Source: Candidatus Gastranaerophilales bacterium (GTDB taxonomy: Bacteria; Cyanobacteriota; Vampirovibrionia; Gastranaerophilales; Gastranaerophilaceae). Taken from it: a DNA stretch of 64,000 bases. The stretch covers positions 1 through 64,000 of the forward strand of contig CALURL010000009.1 in NCBI GenBank assembly GCA_944323155.1, in the 5' to 3' direction. The position numbers were made by a program, and so were the translations under genes. Below the pieces are notes generated by a model, which saw only the letters and a program-made list of their open reading frames with translations, was not told the origin of the DNA and ran no database searches. Of the stretch, positions 19,201 to 26,899 are shown piece after piece. Within the stretch, counting starts at the first letter, position 1. Each line of letters starts with the position of its first letter.

Positions 19201-19630
19201 TAGTATCAACTTCATCACCAACATTCAGATGAATAGTATTTTTTTCAAAAAATGTTTGATTCGGAAATTTTTCAAGAAGAGTTTTTACAGGACAAATAAC
19301 AACCTCTGGTTTTTCTAACAAAATTCTGACCTGATCAGCGTAATCATATCTATTGGGCTGAACAGTTTCGTACATAGAAATGTTTTGAAAAGGTATTAAA
19401 CTCGCCTGAACACCAAAAGCTTTATATAAATCATTTTGATATCTCAAGGCATTCTGCTCGGTTGATGTAACAAATAAAACCTTTTTATCAGAAATCTTTC
19501 TAATTTTTTGTACAAGAAGCAGCCGCAATAAAGTAGTTAGACCGGTAACAGCAAAAGATACGGACTTTTTTACATACCGTTCAAATAAAAAATAATTTTC
19601 ATTATTTTCAGGACTGCCTATCTTAAACAT
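16250..19630 (-). CDS. mfd: Transcription-repair coupling factor Mfd
   Basis: A 1126-residue ATP-dependent translocase that removes stalled RNA polymerase and recruits UvrA. Domains in order: UvrB-like N-terminal part, CarD-like RNA polymerase interaction domain (about 430-520, [15 protein letters not shown]), superfamily 2 helicase with Walker [12 protein letters not shown] and DEEH box (VIDEEHRFG), the SATPIPRTL motif, the second helicase lobe ending in QLRGRVGRS, and the C-terminal TRCF domain. Length is normal. The start has only a weak ribosome site. Confidence 0.97.
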   Translation of the reverse strand: MFKIGSPENNENYFLFERYVKKSVSFAVTGLTTLLRLLLVQKIRKISDKKVLFVTSTEQNALRYQNDLYKAFGVQASLIPFQNISMYETVQPNRYDYADQVRILLEKPEVVICPVKTLLEKFPNQTFFEKNTIHLNVGDEVDTKDFSQKLVNLGYKRSTMVSDIGEFSVRGDIIDVFSLDKNAVRIELWGDEIVDIRYFDNETQKSIEKLKSVNIMPMYKFILPEIPSDIFKNSPELNEQLNEEGYFEGIDVYQNYFNSDMVGILDYFKDYILVFDETSEIYAKYEFVDENFEKQAAENLKLELNIGLNGKNHIPYEDFVQKIAGFVKIGLNNFIDSEMDEIIEFDSQPVQNFGAHLDDIAAYINSKRDYRIIIATDYPERVKEILSEREIFDFELNENLSSPGAILEDFKTIILTDRELFNKRTKEVTASKRSYYKEKPEYIESINDIKEGEYVVHSIHGVGIYKGLSQQEIDGQLKDYLTIEYANKDKLHIPAEQINLLVRYRGSGSIKPKLSRMGGKDWENTKSRVKKEVEQVAYDLLRLYARRKMQKGIQFLPDTTWQVEMEEAFEYTETPDQMKAINDVKADMESDKPMDRLICGDVGFGKTEVAMRAIFKAVTSGKQVAVVVPTTILALQHFQTISERFKPFGVDVELMSRFRTSKEQKETIKLLATGKCDVVIGTHRLLQDGIVFKDLGLLVIDEEHRFGVRHKEKLKQLRENIDIITMSATPIPRTLYMSLSGIKDMSVINTPPKNRLPIKTYVGEWNENMVKNAIVHELDREGQVFYLYNRVETIDEFRLQLQKLVPNARIAIGHGQMDEKTLEKVIVDFANQEYDILLATTIIENGIDIPNANTMIIHNADKFGLAQLYQLRGRVGRSQRQAYCYCFYTKSKEITTDAVQRLKAIKEFTTLGSGYQIAMRDVEIRGVGNILGTKQHGHMINVGFDTYCQLLEETVQELQGNYTEKVQPTIVDINVTAFIPDEWVGSSEQKMIEYKRLADVNSEIELDSIVEEWKDRFAKPPESVENLIKLIKIRLAATEVKISLIRETPDNIRIYMPFNQPEWRIIQKELPSEILKRIKFTIAPKACEEGNSILLLNHSYMNFNEVFNILTDLFYYMYKVSHEFNC

Positions 19631-19709
19631 AATACAAGTTTATCCCAGATGTAACAAAATGTAAATTGCTGTCAAAAAAAAATTTTATGCATTTATATAT
19701 TTTTACACT

Positions 19710-19736
19710 GTAGGTTGGGCATACCTGCCCAACAAA
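19710..19736 (+). repeat. Dispersed hairpin repeat, copy 1
   Basis: GTAGGTTGGGCATACCTGCC followed by CAACAAA. The stem TTGGGCA/TGCCCAA encloses a 4-base loop. The same 27-base unit recurs at 34724, 34813, 34877, 50150, 50180, 50373, 50404 and 60130. This copy sits in the divergent region between mfd and a small gene, so it is not simply a terminator. Confidence 0.9.
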
Positions 19737-19766
19737 TGAAACATTAACAAATAAGGAGTTTATGTT

Positions 19767-20105
19767 ATGGTGAAAGTTCAAAAAATTAATACACCAATAC
19801 AGCAGACAAAACAAAGTTATATGTCAGAAGAACGATTCTGGCTAAATTATGATAACAAATTAATGTATGAACTTAGCAATGCTCTTATGAACAAACGTGA
19901 TCGTTTGACTGAATTTGCGCAGAACAATGACAAATTCTATCAGACAATTGACGGAAACTTAAAAGTTAAACCCGGGAAATCGCTGGGTCTCAATGACTTA
20001 AACGAGGAAATACTACAAGATATATGTATACATAAACAATTACAGAAGCAGATAAAGAATGTTGCAAAATTAATAAGAAATGATTTATTAAATTTCAAAA
20101 AATAA
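19767..20105 (+). CDS. Hypothetical protein, helical, 112 residues
   Basis: A soluble, mostly helical, charged protein with no recognisable domain. A TAAGGAG ribosome site lies 11 bases before the ATG. The frame is followed immediately by a strong bidirectional terminator, which supports it being real. Its neighbours are mfd (divergent) and a small gene coupled to murA (convergent). Confidence 0.65.
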   Translation: MVKVQKINTPIQQTKQSYMSEERFWLNYDNKLMYELSNALMNKRDRLTEFAQNNDKFYQTIDGNLKVKPGKSLGLNDLNEEILQDICIHKQLQKQIKNVAKLIRNDLLNFKK

Positions 20106-20134
20106 AAACTTCCGAGAATTCGGAAGTTTTTATT
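20105..20134. terminator. Bidirectional terminator
   Basis: An 11-bp stem (AAAACTTCCGA with TCGGAAGTTTT) around GAAT, with T runs either side. It serves the 112-residue gene on plus and the murA transcript on minus. Confidence 0.9.
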
Positions 20135-20474
20135 TAACATCTGTTTTATTCGGGCTTTCGTACTCAATACCCATTTCTTTAAGCGTTCTGATAAAATTCT
20201 GAGCGCAGATTTTTTGAGCTTCCGGCGGTACAATCCTCAAAATTTCAACTGTTTTTGAAATTACAGGATCTTTATCATACCAGCGGTTATTTGCATTAAC
20301 AGGTTTTACCATAGCGTAGAACTTGTCTATTGTTTCTTTTGAAACCTTTTCTTCAATTTTTTGCAAAAAGATTTCAGCCTGAGCTCTCAATTCTGTTTGA
20401 TAATTCCTCAAAAGCTCAATTACTTCAAGCAACAATGGATCATGGTCATACCAACGCTTATAGGTAGGATTCAT
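20130..20474 (-). CDS. Hypothetical protein with two internal repeats, coupled to murA
   Basis: A 114-residue protein built from two similar halves: RWYDHDP at residues 7-13 and RWYDKDP at 64-70, each followed by a hydrophobic helix of the pattern (L/V)IELLR / VEILR and a second helix. The repeat period is 57 residues. Its ATG overlaps the murA stop by four bases, so it is translated with murA. I do not recognise the family. A role linked to peptidoglycan precursor synthesis is suggested only by this coupling. Confidence 0.7.
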   Translation of the reverse strand: MNPTYKRWYDHDPLLLEVIELLRNYQTELRAQAEIFLQKIEEKVSKETIDKFYAMVKPVNANNRWYDKDPVISKTVEILRIVPPEAQKICAQNFIRTLKEMGIEYESPNKTDVK

Positions 20475-21799
20475 TTACGTACACCCTCCGTTAGGTTTAC
20501 ATTTTGTGTTGTAATTGGAGAAATGATATCATCATCTCTTCTCTCAATTTTTCCTCCTAACAATCTTAGCTTACTTTCAAAATTTTCGTATCCTCTATCT
20601 ATATGATGTAAGTTTTCGATAGTGGAATTTCCGTCAGCCATAAGCGCAGCCACAACAAGTGAGGCACCTGCACGCAGGTCACTTGCAGCTAATGTAGCTC
20701 CTGTAAGTTTTTTCACGCCTTTAATAATCGCATGATTTCTATCCTGATGAATATCAGCGCCCATTCTTCTAAGTTCAGGCACCTGCATGAATCTGTTTTC
20801 ATATAAACTTTCAGTAATGATTCCAACTCCGTTTGCAGTTGTTAAAAGAGTCATGGCCATAGACTGTAAATCTGTCGGAAATCCAGGATAAGGTTGTGTT
20901 ATAAAGTTTATTGAATTCAATCTGTTTTTACAGGAAACTTCCAGAGAATTAGGTTCAATAAGCTTGATATTTGCCCCCATTTTCAACAACTTATCAGTAA
21001 AGAAAGTCAAATGAGCAGGGCAGACATTTTTGATAATAGCTTTACCTTTTGTTGCAATAACAGCAGTCATAAAAGTACCGGCTTCAATTCTGTCAGGAAT
21101 TGTAGTGAATTCAATCGGGTGTAAATCATCTTGTTTAACGCCGTTTATAACAATTTCAGAAGTACCTGCACCGTTAACATCAGCACCCATTGTATTTAAA
21201 AAGTTTGCAAGATCAACAATTTCAGGTTCTTGAGCAGCGTTTTGAATTCTTGTAGAACCTTCAGCCAGAATACCTGCAAGCATTAAGTTTTCTGTAGCAC
21301 CAACTGACGGAATATCAAGGTAAATATCAGTACCGACTAATTTGGACGCTTTAGCATGAACATAACCGTTTTCGATTTTTATCTTAGCGCCTAATGCTTC
21401 TAAACCTTTGATGTGAAAATCAACTCTTCTTTCGCCGATAGCACATCCGCCTGGCAAGGCAACTACTGCTTCTTTACATCTTGTAACAAGCGCACCCAAA
21501 ACAATAAATGAAGCACGCATTTTACTTACCAGTTCATACTTTGCAGTAACACTTGTCAAATCTGCAGCATCAATTGTAACTGATTTTTCAACTTTGTTAT
21601 ATGTAGTTTTTGCACCCAATTGGGCAATAACATTAAGCATAATTTCAACGTCTGTCAAATCAGGAACGTTATAAATTTTTGTTTCGCCTTTAGCCAACAG
21701 TGCAGCAGCCATAAGTTTTAAAACCGAATTTTTTGCGCCGCCTATTGAAACCTCACCTCTTAACGGGGTACCGCCTTTTATATAATACTTTTCAGTCAA
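20471..21799 (-). CDS. murA: UDP-N-acetylglucosamine 1-carboxyvinyltransferase
   Basis: A 442-residue enzyme for the first committed step of peptidoglycan synthesis, adding enolpyruvate to UDP-GlcNAc. The N-terminal GGAKNSVLKLM motif and the loop with the active cysteine (LPGGCAIGERRVD) are visible, so the enzyme should be fosfomycin-type sensitive in principle. Length is normal (about 420-440). It is first in a two-gene operon. Confidence 0.96.
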   Translation of the reverse strand: MTEKYYIKGGTPLRGEVSIGGAKNSVLKLMAAALLAKGETKIYNVPDLTDVEIMLNVIAQLGAKTTYNKVEKSVTIDAADLTSVTAKYELVSKMRASFIVLGALVTRCKEAVVALPGGCAIGERRVDFHIKGLEALGAKIKIENGYVHAKASKLVGTDIYLDIPSVGATENLMLAGILAEGSTRIQNAAQEPEIVDLANFLNTMGADVNGAGTSEIVINGVKQDDLHPIEFTTIPDRIEAGTFMTAVIATKGKAIIKNVCPAHLTFFTDKLLKMGANIKLIEPNSLEVSCKNRLNSINFITQPYPGFPTDLQSMAMTLLTTANGVGIITESLYENRFMQVPELRRMGADIHQDRNHAIIKGVKKLTGATLAASDLRAGASLVVAALMADGNSTIENLHHIDRGYENFESKLRLLGGKIERRDDDIISPITTQNVNLTEGVRK

Positions 21800-21975
21800 T
21801 TTCTCTTACCTTTTATTTAATAATTTTATTTTTAATTACTCTTACATAAATAATAATACAACCAGATTAATCCGATGTAAATAAGTTAAATTATGTAAAG
21901 AAATTCCTCAAAAGTAATAAAAAAATGTTCAAAAAAAAATTTGTCGCTATTTAATAAAAAAGGGAGTGTAAAATT

Positions 21976-22665
21976 ATGATAAAACCAATTAGTTTCACTG
22001 GAATAAAAAATATAGCATCTGCTTATGTGACAAAATCCACCTATTTGCCGGAATCTCGTAATGATAAAATTAACAGCCGTTTATGTATGAATATGGAATT
22101 AACAGATGATGACAAAAACAAAGATTTGACTGAGTACAGAAAAATATTGCGGGCTCATCCGAATCTGAAAAATGAAATAAATGACAGTAATTTGAATATT
22201 GAATATTCTACTGAAAGAGATGGGCAGTTTATGCTTGGAATGCTAAAATTGAATGGAATTATTGTTCGCTCGCTGCCTGATAATGCAGATTTGTTAAATT
22301 TTGCGAAGAATTTAGTACAAAGAGTTGCTAATTTTAAAGAAAAAGATTTTCATAATGATCCTGACCAACACTTGATGAATGAAACTAGAGAAGGTTTAAT
22401 ATATAAAGAAAATATTGGCAAGTATCTGGACGGCACCAGTGGAAGACTTGATATTTTGGAAGGTACAAACTTAACAGAAGAGTTTGATCTATACTTTAAT
22501 GATAAAAATATAGATTTAGATGAAGATGATGAAGAAAAAGTTTTTAACGCCGCAGATGAAATTACAGCCATACTCCATGAGCCAGCTTATGTACATAATA
22601 AAGCTATTCATCTTAACGCTTTAATAAAAGACTATGTTGAAACATGCAAAAATATGTATTCTTAA
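21976..22665 (+). CDS. Hypothetical protein with N-terminal F-T-G motif
   Basis: A 229-residue acidic protein beginning MIKPISFTGIKN. A strong AAGGGAG ribosome site lies 9 bases before the ATG. The rest is charged and helical (acidic stretch IDLDEDDEEKVF near 177-188) with no domain I recognise and no membrane segment. The short hydrophobic start ending in F-x-G recurs in several other unknown proteins of this window (30738, 55202, 55638), which suggests a shared N-terminal signal (inference). Confidence 0.65.
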   Translation: MIKPISFTGIKNIASAYVTKSTYLPESRNDKINSRLCMNMELTDDDKNKDLTEYRKILRAHPNLKNEINDSNLNIEYSTERDGQFMLGMLKLNGIIVRSLPDNADLLNFAKNLVQRVANFKEKDFHNDPDQHLMNETREGLIYKENIGKYLDGTSGRLDILEGTNLTEEFDLYFNDKNIDLDEDDEEKVFNAADEITAILHEPAYVHNKAIHLNALIKDYVETCKNMYS

Positions 22666-22689
22666 TTATTAAAAAATAATAAATTTTCC

Positions 22690-22717
22690 TTGTTAATTTA
22701 CCTTGATAAATTATAAT
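22690..22717 (+). promoter_or_regulatory. Promoter of grpE
   Basis: TTGTTA (22690-22695), 16 bases, then a perfect TATAAT (22712-22717), 31 bases before the grpE ATG. No CIRCE-type inverted repeat is seen. Confidence 0.6.
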
Positions 22718-22748
22718 ATAGTTATATTTTATTTTAAGAGGTAGAGAA

Positions 22749-23324
22749 ATGACACATAAACATCATCACGGTAATAATCCGTTCAAAAACGAAGATATAG
22801 TCGACGGCAAAAAAGATGAAAATTTAGAAAATTCTACAGAAGAAAAACAAGAAGATTCAAAAGAAACTGATGAAGTAAAAAATGAACTTCAAGAAAAATA
22901 CGACACTCTTAATCAACAGTATCTTAGACTTGCGGCTGATTTTGACAACTACCGCAAAAGACAGGCTCAAGAAAGAGAAGACTTGTTAAAATACGGTGCA
23001 GAAAATGCCCTAAAAAAACTTATAGAAGTTCTTGATAACTTTGAACGCGGAGAAAAGGCACTTGCAAATGTCGAAGACTGCCAGCAAGTTAAAGACAGCT
23101 TTAACCTTATTCACAAGCAGGTTATTGAAACATTAACAAAGCTTGGTCTGGAAGCTATTAATACAGAAGGTCAAACATTTGATCCAAACTTCCACGAAGC
23201 TGTTATGCAAACTCCAACTAAGGAATATCCTGAACATACAATTATAAATGAATTACAAAAAGGCTACAAGTTAGGTGATAAAGTCCTGAGACCGGCACTT
23301 GTAAATGTGGCAACAGAAGGTTAA
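22749..23324 (+). CDS. grpE: Nucleotide exchange factor GrpE
   Basis: A 191-residue co-chaperone that releases ADP from DnaK. The N-terminal 45 residues are charged and disordered with a His-rich start (THKHHHGN). A long coiled coil follows, with the family stretch LRLAADFDNYRKR, and the C-terminal beta domain has FDPNFHEAV and GYKLGDKVLRPA. dnaJ follows, but dnaK is not in the window. Confidence 0.95.
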   Translation: MTHKHHHGNNPFKNEDIVDGKKDENLENSTEEKQEDSKETDEVKNELQEKYDTLNQQYLRLAADFDNYRKRQAQEREDLLKYGAENALKKLIEVLDNFERGEKALANVEDCQQVKDSFNLIHKQVIETLTKLGLEAINTEGQTFDPNFHEAVMQTPTKEYPEHTIINELQKGYKLGDKVLRPALVNVATEG

Positions 23325-23331
23325 TTAAATA

Positions 23332-23372
23332 ACTAAAAGCTCTCCAAATTCAAAAAGGAGAGCTTTTAGTGC
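23332..23372 (+). terminator. Hairpin between grpE and dnaJ
   Basis: A perfect 14-bp stem (ACTAAAAGCTCTCC with GGAGAGCTTTTAGT) with an 11-base loop. The downstream arm carries only a short T stretch, so it may act as a partial terminator, an RNA-stability element or a processing site that lowers dnaJ relative to grpE. Confidence 0.7.
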
Positions 23373-23400
23373 AAAAAGAATAGGGAAGAACTGACAAAAA

Positions 23401-24528
23401 ATGACTGATTATTATGAAATATTAGAAGTTTCAAGGGAGGCTTCAAAAGAAGAAATAAAATCGGCTTTCAGAAAGAAAGCACGTACATTGCACCCCGATG
23501 TGAATAAAGCTCCCGATGCAGAGGAAAAATTTAAAGAACTCGGAAAAGCATACGAAACCTTAATGGATGATAACAAACGTGCCACATACGATAGATACGG
23601 AGAAGACGGTCTAAAAAATGCCGGCTTTGATACAGGCGGCCCGTTTGCAGGCGGTTTTGGCGACTTGAACGATATCTTCAATTCATTTTTCGGAGGATTT
23701 AGCGGCTTTGGATTTGGCGGAGGCCGAATGGATCCTAATGCACCGGTTGAAGGCGATGACTTAAGACTTGATATAGAAATAGATTTCGAAGAAGCTGTCT
23801 TTGGTACAAACAAAGAAATAAAATTTGACCACCTTGAAAACTGTCCAGAATGCAACGGCACAGGTGCAGAAAAAGGAACTCAGCCCGTAACCTGTCCAAC
23901 CTGCCACGGTACAGGCCAGGTTCAGCAGGTAACAAGAACACCGCTCGGGTCAATCGCTCAAATTGTAACCTGTCCGGATTGCCATGGAACAGGTAAAAAA
24001 ATAACTTCTTCTTGCAAAGCATGCAAAGGCGCCGGAAAAGTTACAAGAGAAAAGAAAATCGAAATAAAAATTCCGGCAGGAGTTGATAACTTATCTAAAA
24101 TAAGAGTATCAGGCGAAGGCGATGCTGGAACAAACGGCGGCCGTGCAGGAGATTTGTTTGTAGTGCTTCATGTTAAACCTTCCAAATACTTTAAACGTGA
24201 CGGAAATGAAGTATATTCAAAACTTGATATATCCCCTGCTCAGGCAGTATTAGGAGATGAAGTTATTATAAAAACTCTTGACGGCGAACAAAAAATTCAA
24301 ATAGCACCGGGAGTTCAAAGCGGAAACACGGTTAAAATCAAAAACGCAGGAGTTCCGTATCTTTCAAGACCGTCTCAAAGAGGCGATCATATCGTGATAA
24401 TCTCAGTTAAAACACCAACAGGAATTTCTGAAGAGGAAAAACAACTGTATAAAAAATTATATGAACTTCAAAAAAATAAAAAACCTCAATCATCAATAAT
24501 GGATAAGGTAAAGGGAGTTTTCCAATAA
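23401..24528 (+). CDS. dnaJ: Chaperone DnaJ
   Basis: A 375-residue type I Hsp40. The J domain (1-70) has the HPD motif in TLHPDVNK. A Gly/Phe-rich linker follows, then a zinc domain with [24 protein letters not shown] and CKACKGAG, and the C-terminal substrate domains. The stop overlaps the next ATG by one base. Confidence 0.97.
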   Translation: MTDYYEILEVSREASKEEIKSAFRKKARTLHPDVNKAPDAEEKFKELGKAYETLMDDNKRATYDRYGEDGLKNAGFDTGGPFAGGFGDLNDIFNSFFGGFSGFGFGGGRMDPNAPVEGDDLRLDIEIDFEEAVFGTNKEIKFDHLENCPECNGTGAEKGTQPVTCPTCHGTGQVQQVTRTPLGSIAQIVTCPDCHGTGKKITSSCKACKGAGKVTREKKIEIKIPAGVDNLSKIRVSGEGDAGTNGGRAGDLFVVLHVKPSKYFKRDGNEVYSKLDISPAQAVLGDEVIIKTLDGEQKIQIAPGVQSGNTVKIKNAGVPYLSRPSQRGDHIVIISVKTPTGISEEEKQLYKKLYELQKNKKPQSSIMDKVKGVFQ

Positions 24529-25961
24529 TGAAAAAATTGTTAATTTGTTTAGGCATAATGATGATTACAGCAGTATCAGCAAATGCTGCAAAAATTCCTG
24601 ACAATATACAAACCTATGTTAACAAGGATTTTCCGCAAACGAATTTCCGATTTGACGGCGTAATCATCTTGCCTGACAATACAATTTACCTGCCGCTTTT
24701 TCCTGCAAAAATAATAAACCCTGAAACACTTCAGATAAAAACAACTTACCCGGCAGGAAAAACACTTGCAGACAAACCAAATGTTGTTATATTCAATAAT
24801 GATTTTGTACTGCTAAAAGTTTTGACCGATACAAAAGGAAACAAAACCGTTTACAGATTTGCAAATCCTCCAATGGAAATAAGAACCGGCCTTTTACCAC
24901 AAGATATGCTTGTACCCAAAGGCTTGCAGATTCCTGACAATATGAAAGGGATTATCGGAAATCTTGAAATAAAAACAGCTACAGATCCGGGAATAAAAGT
25001 TCAGGTAACCCCTAAAAACACAAATTCTGGCGGATTAAAAACATTAACAACACTTCCGCAGTTAAAGAATAAAACTTTCTATGTAGCTTCACCATACTCA
25101 AAAAACATTCAGGTGTTTAATCAGGCGACTAAAACTCCTGATTACGCGCTTGCACAGAAAAATGTACCCATATCAATGAAAGCTTACGACAACAAGTTTT
25201 TGCTTGTAACCTCTTACGACAAACCTTCAATTGACGTAATCTCGCTTGCAGACGACCAGATTATCAAACAAATTTATATAAAAACACAGCCTGATGAAAT
25301 AGTCATTGATAAGAATAAAAAAATAGCCTATGTCTCAAGCGCAGAAGATTCAAGCATATATATGGTAAATCTTGAAACAATGACCTTATTCAGGCAGATA
25401 AAAATCACTGGAATGTGCGAAAAATTAACACTGTCAGAAGATGGTTCAAAACTTTTCTACTATGACAAAAAAACACGTGACATCTGGGCAATAGAATTAG
25501 ATAACGATTATCTGTTAAAGGAAATAGGAAAATTTCCAAATGTTTCCAAAATCGCATTTATTAATGACAAAATTTATATTACAAGCAGAACAAAAAATCA
25601 TTTAGCAATAATAGATTACAAAACAATAGGCCTCATTGCAGAGACCGAAACCAGCGACAAACCTGTTGATATGCTGGTATTCCATGACAAATTATATATT
25701 CTATGCGCAACAGATAACATAATCGAAATTCTCGATACTACAACAGATGCTATTACTGATAAAATATATTTGAGCACATACGGATTTTCGACAAAAATTT
25801 ATCACATAGACGGGACAAACATTGCGTTGATTACTGACACAAAAGCTTCAACCTACACAATCTTTGATCTCGGAGCCAAAAAAGTTATTGCAACTAACCC
25901 GATAGATATTCCGGTAAGCTCAATCGTTGTAACAGACAAGATTAAGAAGATAAACAAATGA
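24528..25961 (+). CDS. Exported beta-propeller (YVTN-like) protein
   Basis: A 477-residue protein with a signal peptide ([20 protein letters not shown]). From about residue 170 it shows repeated blades of the YVTN/NHL type, for example IDKNKKIAYVSSAEDSSIYM, followed by LSEDGSKLFYYD and later units of about 40 residues. The N-terminal 150 residues form a separate beta-rich region. It is translationally coupled to dnaJ and the following methyltransferase. Likely periplasmic or surface binding protein; ligand unknown. Confidence 0.8.
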   Translation: MKKLLICLGIMMITAVSANAAKIPDNIQTYVNKDFPQTNFRFDGVIILPDNTIYLPLFPAKIINPETLQIKTTYPAGKTLADKPNVVIFNNDFVLLKVLTDTKGNKTVYRFANPPMEIRTGLLPQDMLVPKGLQIPDNMKGIIGNLEIKTATDPGIKVQVTPKNTNSGGLKTLTTLPQLKNKTFYVASPYSKNIQVFNQATKTPDYALAQKNVPISMKAYDNKFLLVTSYDKPSIDVISLADDQIIKQIYIKTQPDEIVIDKNKKIAYVSSAEDSSIYMVNLETMTLFRQIKITGMCEKLTLSEDGSKLFYYDKKTRDIWAIELDNDYLLKEIGKFPNVSKIAFINDKIYITSRTKNHLAIIDYKTIGLIAETETSDKPVDMLVFHDKLYILCATDNIIEILDTTTDAITDKIYLSTYGFSTKIYHIDGTNIALITDTKASTYTIFDLGAKKVIATNPIDIPVSSIVVTDKIKKINK

Positions 25962-26527
25962 TAGAACAATTTGACCCGACAACTCAGGAAGTATTAAAAG
26001 ATTTAGAGAAAACACAAAAGCAATTCTGGAACATAGCACGCGTTACAGCGGAATTCTTAACCATATTGATAAAAGAAGAAAAAGCTCAAAATGTTTTGGA
26101 AATAGGCACCTCAAACGGATATTCCGGCATCTGGCTTGCAAAAGCGCTTAAACAAACAGGCGGCCGCTTAACAACAATAGAATTTTATGACAAGAGACTT
26201 GATGTTGCAAAAGAAAATTTCAAAAAATGCGGAGTTTCAGATATAATTACGCCTATAAAAGGTTCAGCCTGCACGATTTTGGAATACCTTCCGGATGATT
26301 ATATTATAGACTTTGCCTTTGTTGACGCAAACAAATCAGAATACATCAAATATTTTAAATTCATAGATAAACACCTTAAAGTTGGCGGAATTATTGCCTG
26401 TGACAATGTTTTATCACACGAAGCAAAGTGTAAACCGTTTATTGACGCAATAAACTCCAATCCTAATTATGAAAATGTTGTATTAAAATTACCAGCAGGC
26501 CTGTCAGTCGGAAGAAAAATCAGATAA
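25958..26527 (+). CDS. SAM-dependent O-methyltransferase
   Basis: A 189-residue class I methyltransferase of the catechol/caffeoyl-CoA O-methyltransferase type. The SAM motif is VLEIGTSNGYSGIWLA, and the metal-site region reads FAFVDANKSEYIKYF and GGIIACDNVL. The start overlaps the beta-propeller stop by four bases. Substrate unknown; small phenolic substrates are usual for the family. Confidence 0.85.
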   Translation: MIEQFDPTTQEVLKDLEKTQKQFWNIARVTAEFLTILIKEEKAQNVLEIGTSNGYSGIWLAKALKQTGGRLTTIEFYDKRLDVAKENFKKCGVSDIITPIKGSACTILEYLPDDYIIDFAFVDANKSEYIKYFKFIDKHLKVGGIIACDNVLSHEAKCKPFIDAINSNPNYENVVLKLPAGLSVGRKIR

Positions 26528-26564
26528 GATAAAATCAATTATTTAATGAAATTTAACATGAGCC

Positions 26565-26592
26565 TTGATTTATAGAATTTTTAATATATTAT
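26565..26592 (+). promoter_or_regulatory. Promoter of rpmB
   Basis: TTGATT (26565-26570), 16 bases, TATTAT (26587-26592), 35 bases before the ATG of the L28 gene. An AAAAGGA ribosome site lies between. Confidence 0.5.
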
Positions 26593-26627
26593 GGTAATAT
26601 ACAACTAGCTAGAAAAGGAATAAAACT

Positions 26628-26819
26628 ATGTCAAAAAAATGTGAAATTTGTGGTAAAACACCTATTAAAGCAGCAAAATTAACTTTCTCACATAAACAAA
26701 TCGTTAAAACTCAAGAACCTAACTTGCAAAAAGTTAAAGCAGTAGTAAATGGCGCAACAAAAAGAATTAACGTTTGTACATCATGCTTAAAAGCAGGAAA
26801 AGTTCAAAAAGCTGTTTAA
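26628..26819 (+). CDS. rpmB: 50S ribosomal protein L28
   Basis: A 63-residue L28. It has the family N-terminus (CEICGKTP) and a C-terminal CTSCLKAGKV, giving two CxxC pairs that would hold a zinc ion (the zinc-binding form of L28). It stands as a single gene with its own promoter and a bidirectional terminator. Confidence 0.95.
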   Translation: MSKKCEICGKTPIKAAKLTFSHKQIVKTQEPNLQKVKAVVNGATKRINVCTSCLKAGKVQKAV

Positions 26820-26841
26820 TTGAAAAAATTTAAATCAAGAT

Positions 26842-26876
26842 AAAAAGAGAGTCTATATGACTCTCTTTTTATTTTT
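26842..26876. terminator. Bidirectional terminator
   Basis: A perfect 12-bp stem (AAAAAGAGAGTC with GACTCTCTTTTT) around TATAT, with T runs on both strands. It serves rpmB and the convergent large gene. Confidence 0.92.
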
Positions 26877-26899
26877 TAGAAAAATGCCTAAATTTTTGT

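Noticed and set aside
19710-19736. The hairpin repeat as a transcription terminator
   Set aside because: This copy lies between divergent starts, and most copies lack a T run, so it is better treated as a dispersed repeat.
22666-22748. A CIRCE heat-shock operator before grpE
   Set aside because: The TTAGCACTC-N9-GAGTGCTAA pattern is absent.
23412-23861. A 149-residue minus-strand frame over dnaJ
   Set aside because: It is a Pro/Ser/Phe-rich antisense frame of a clear dnaJ gene, with no ribosome site.
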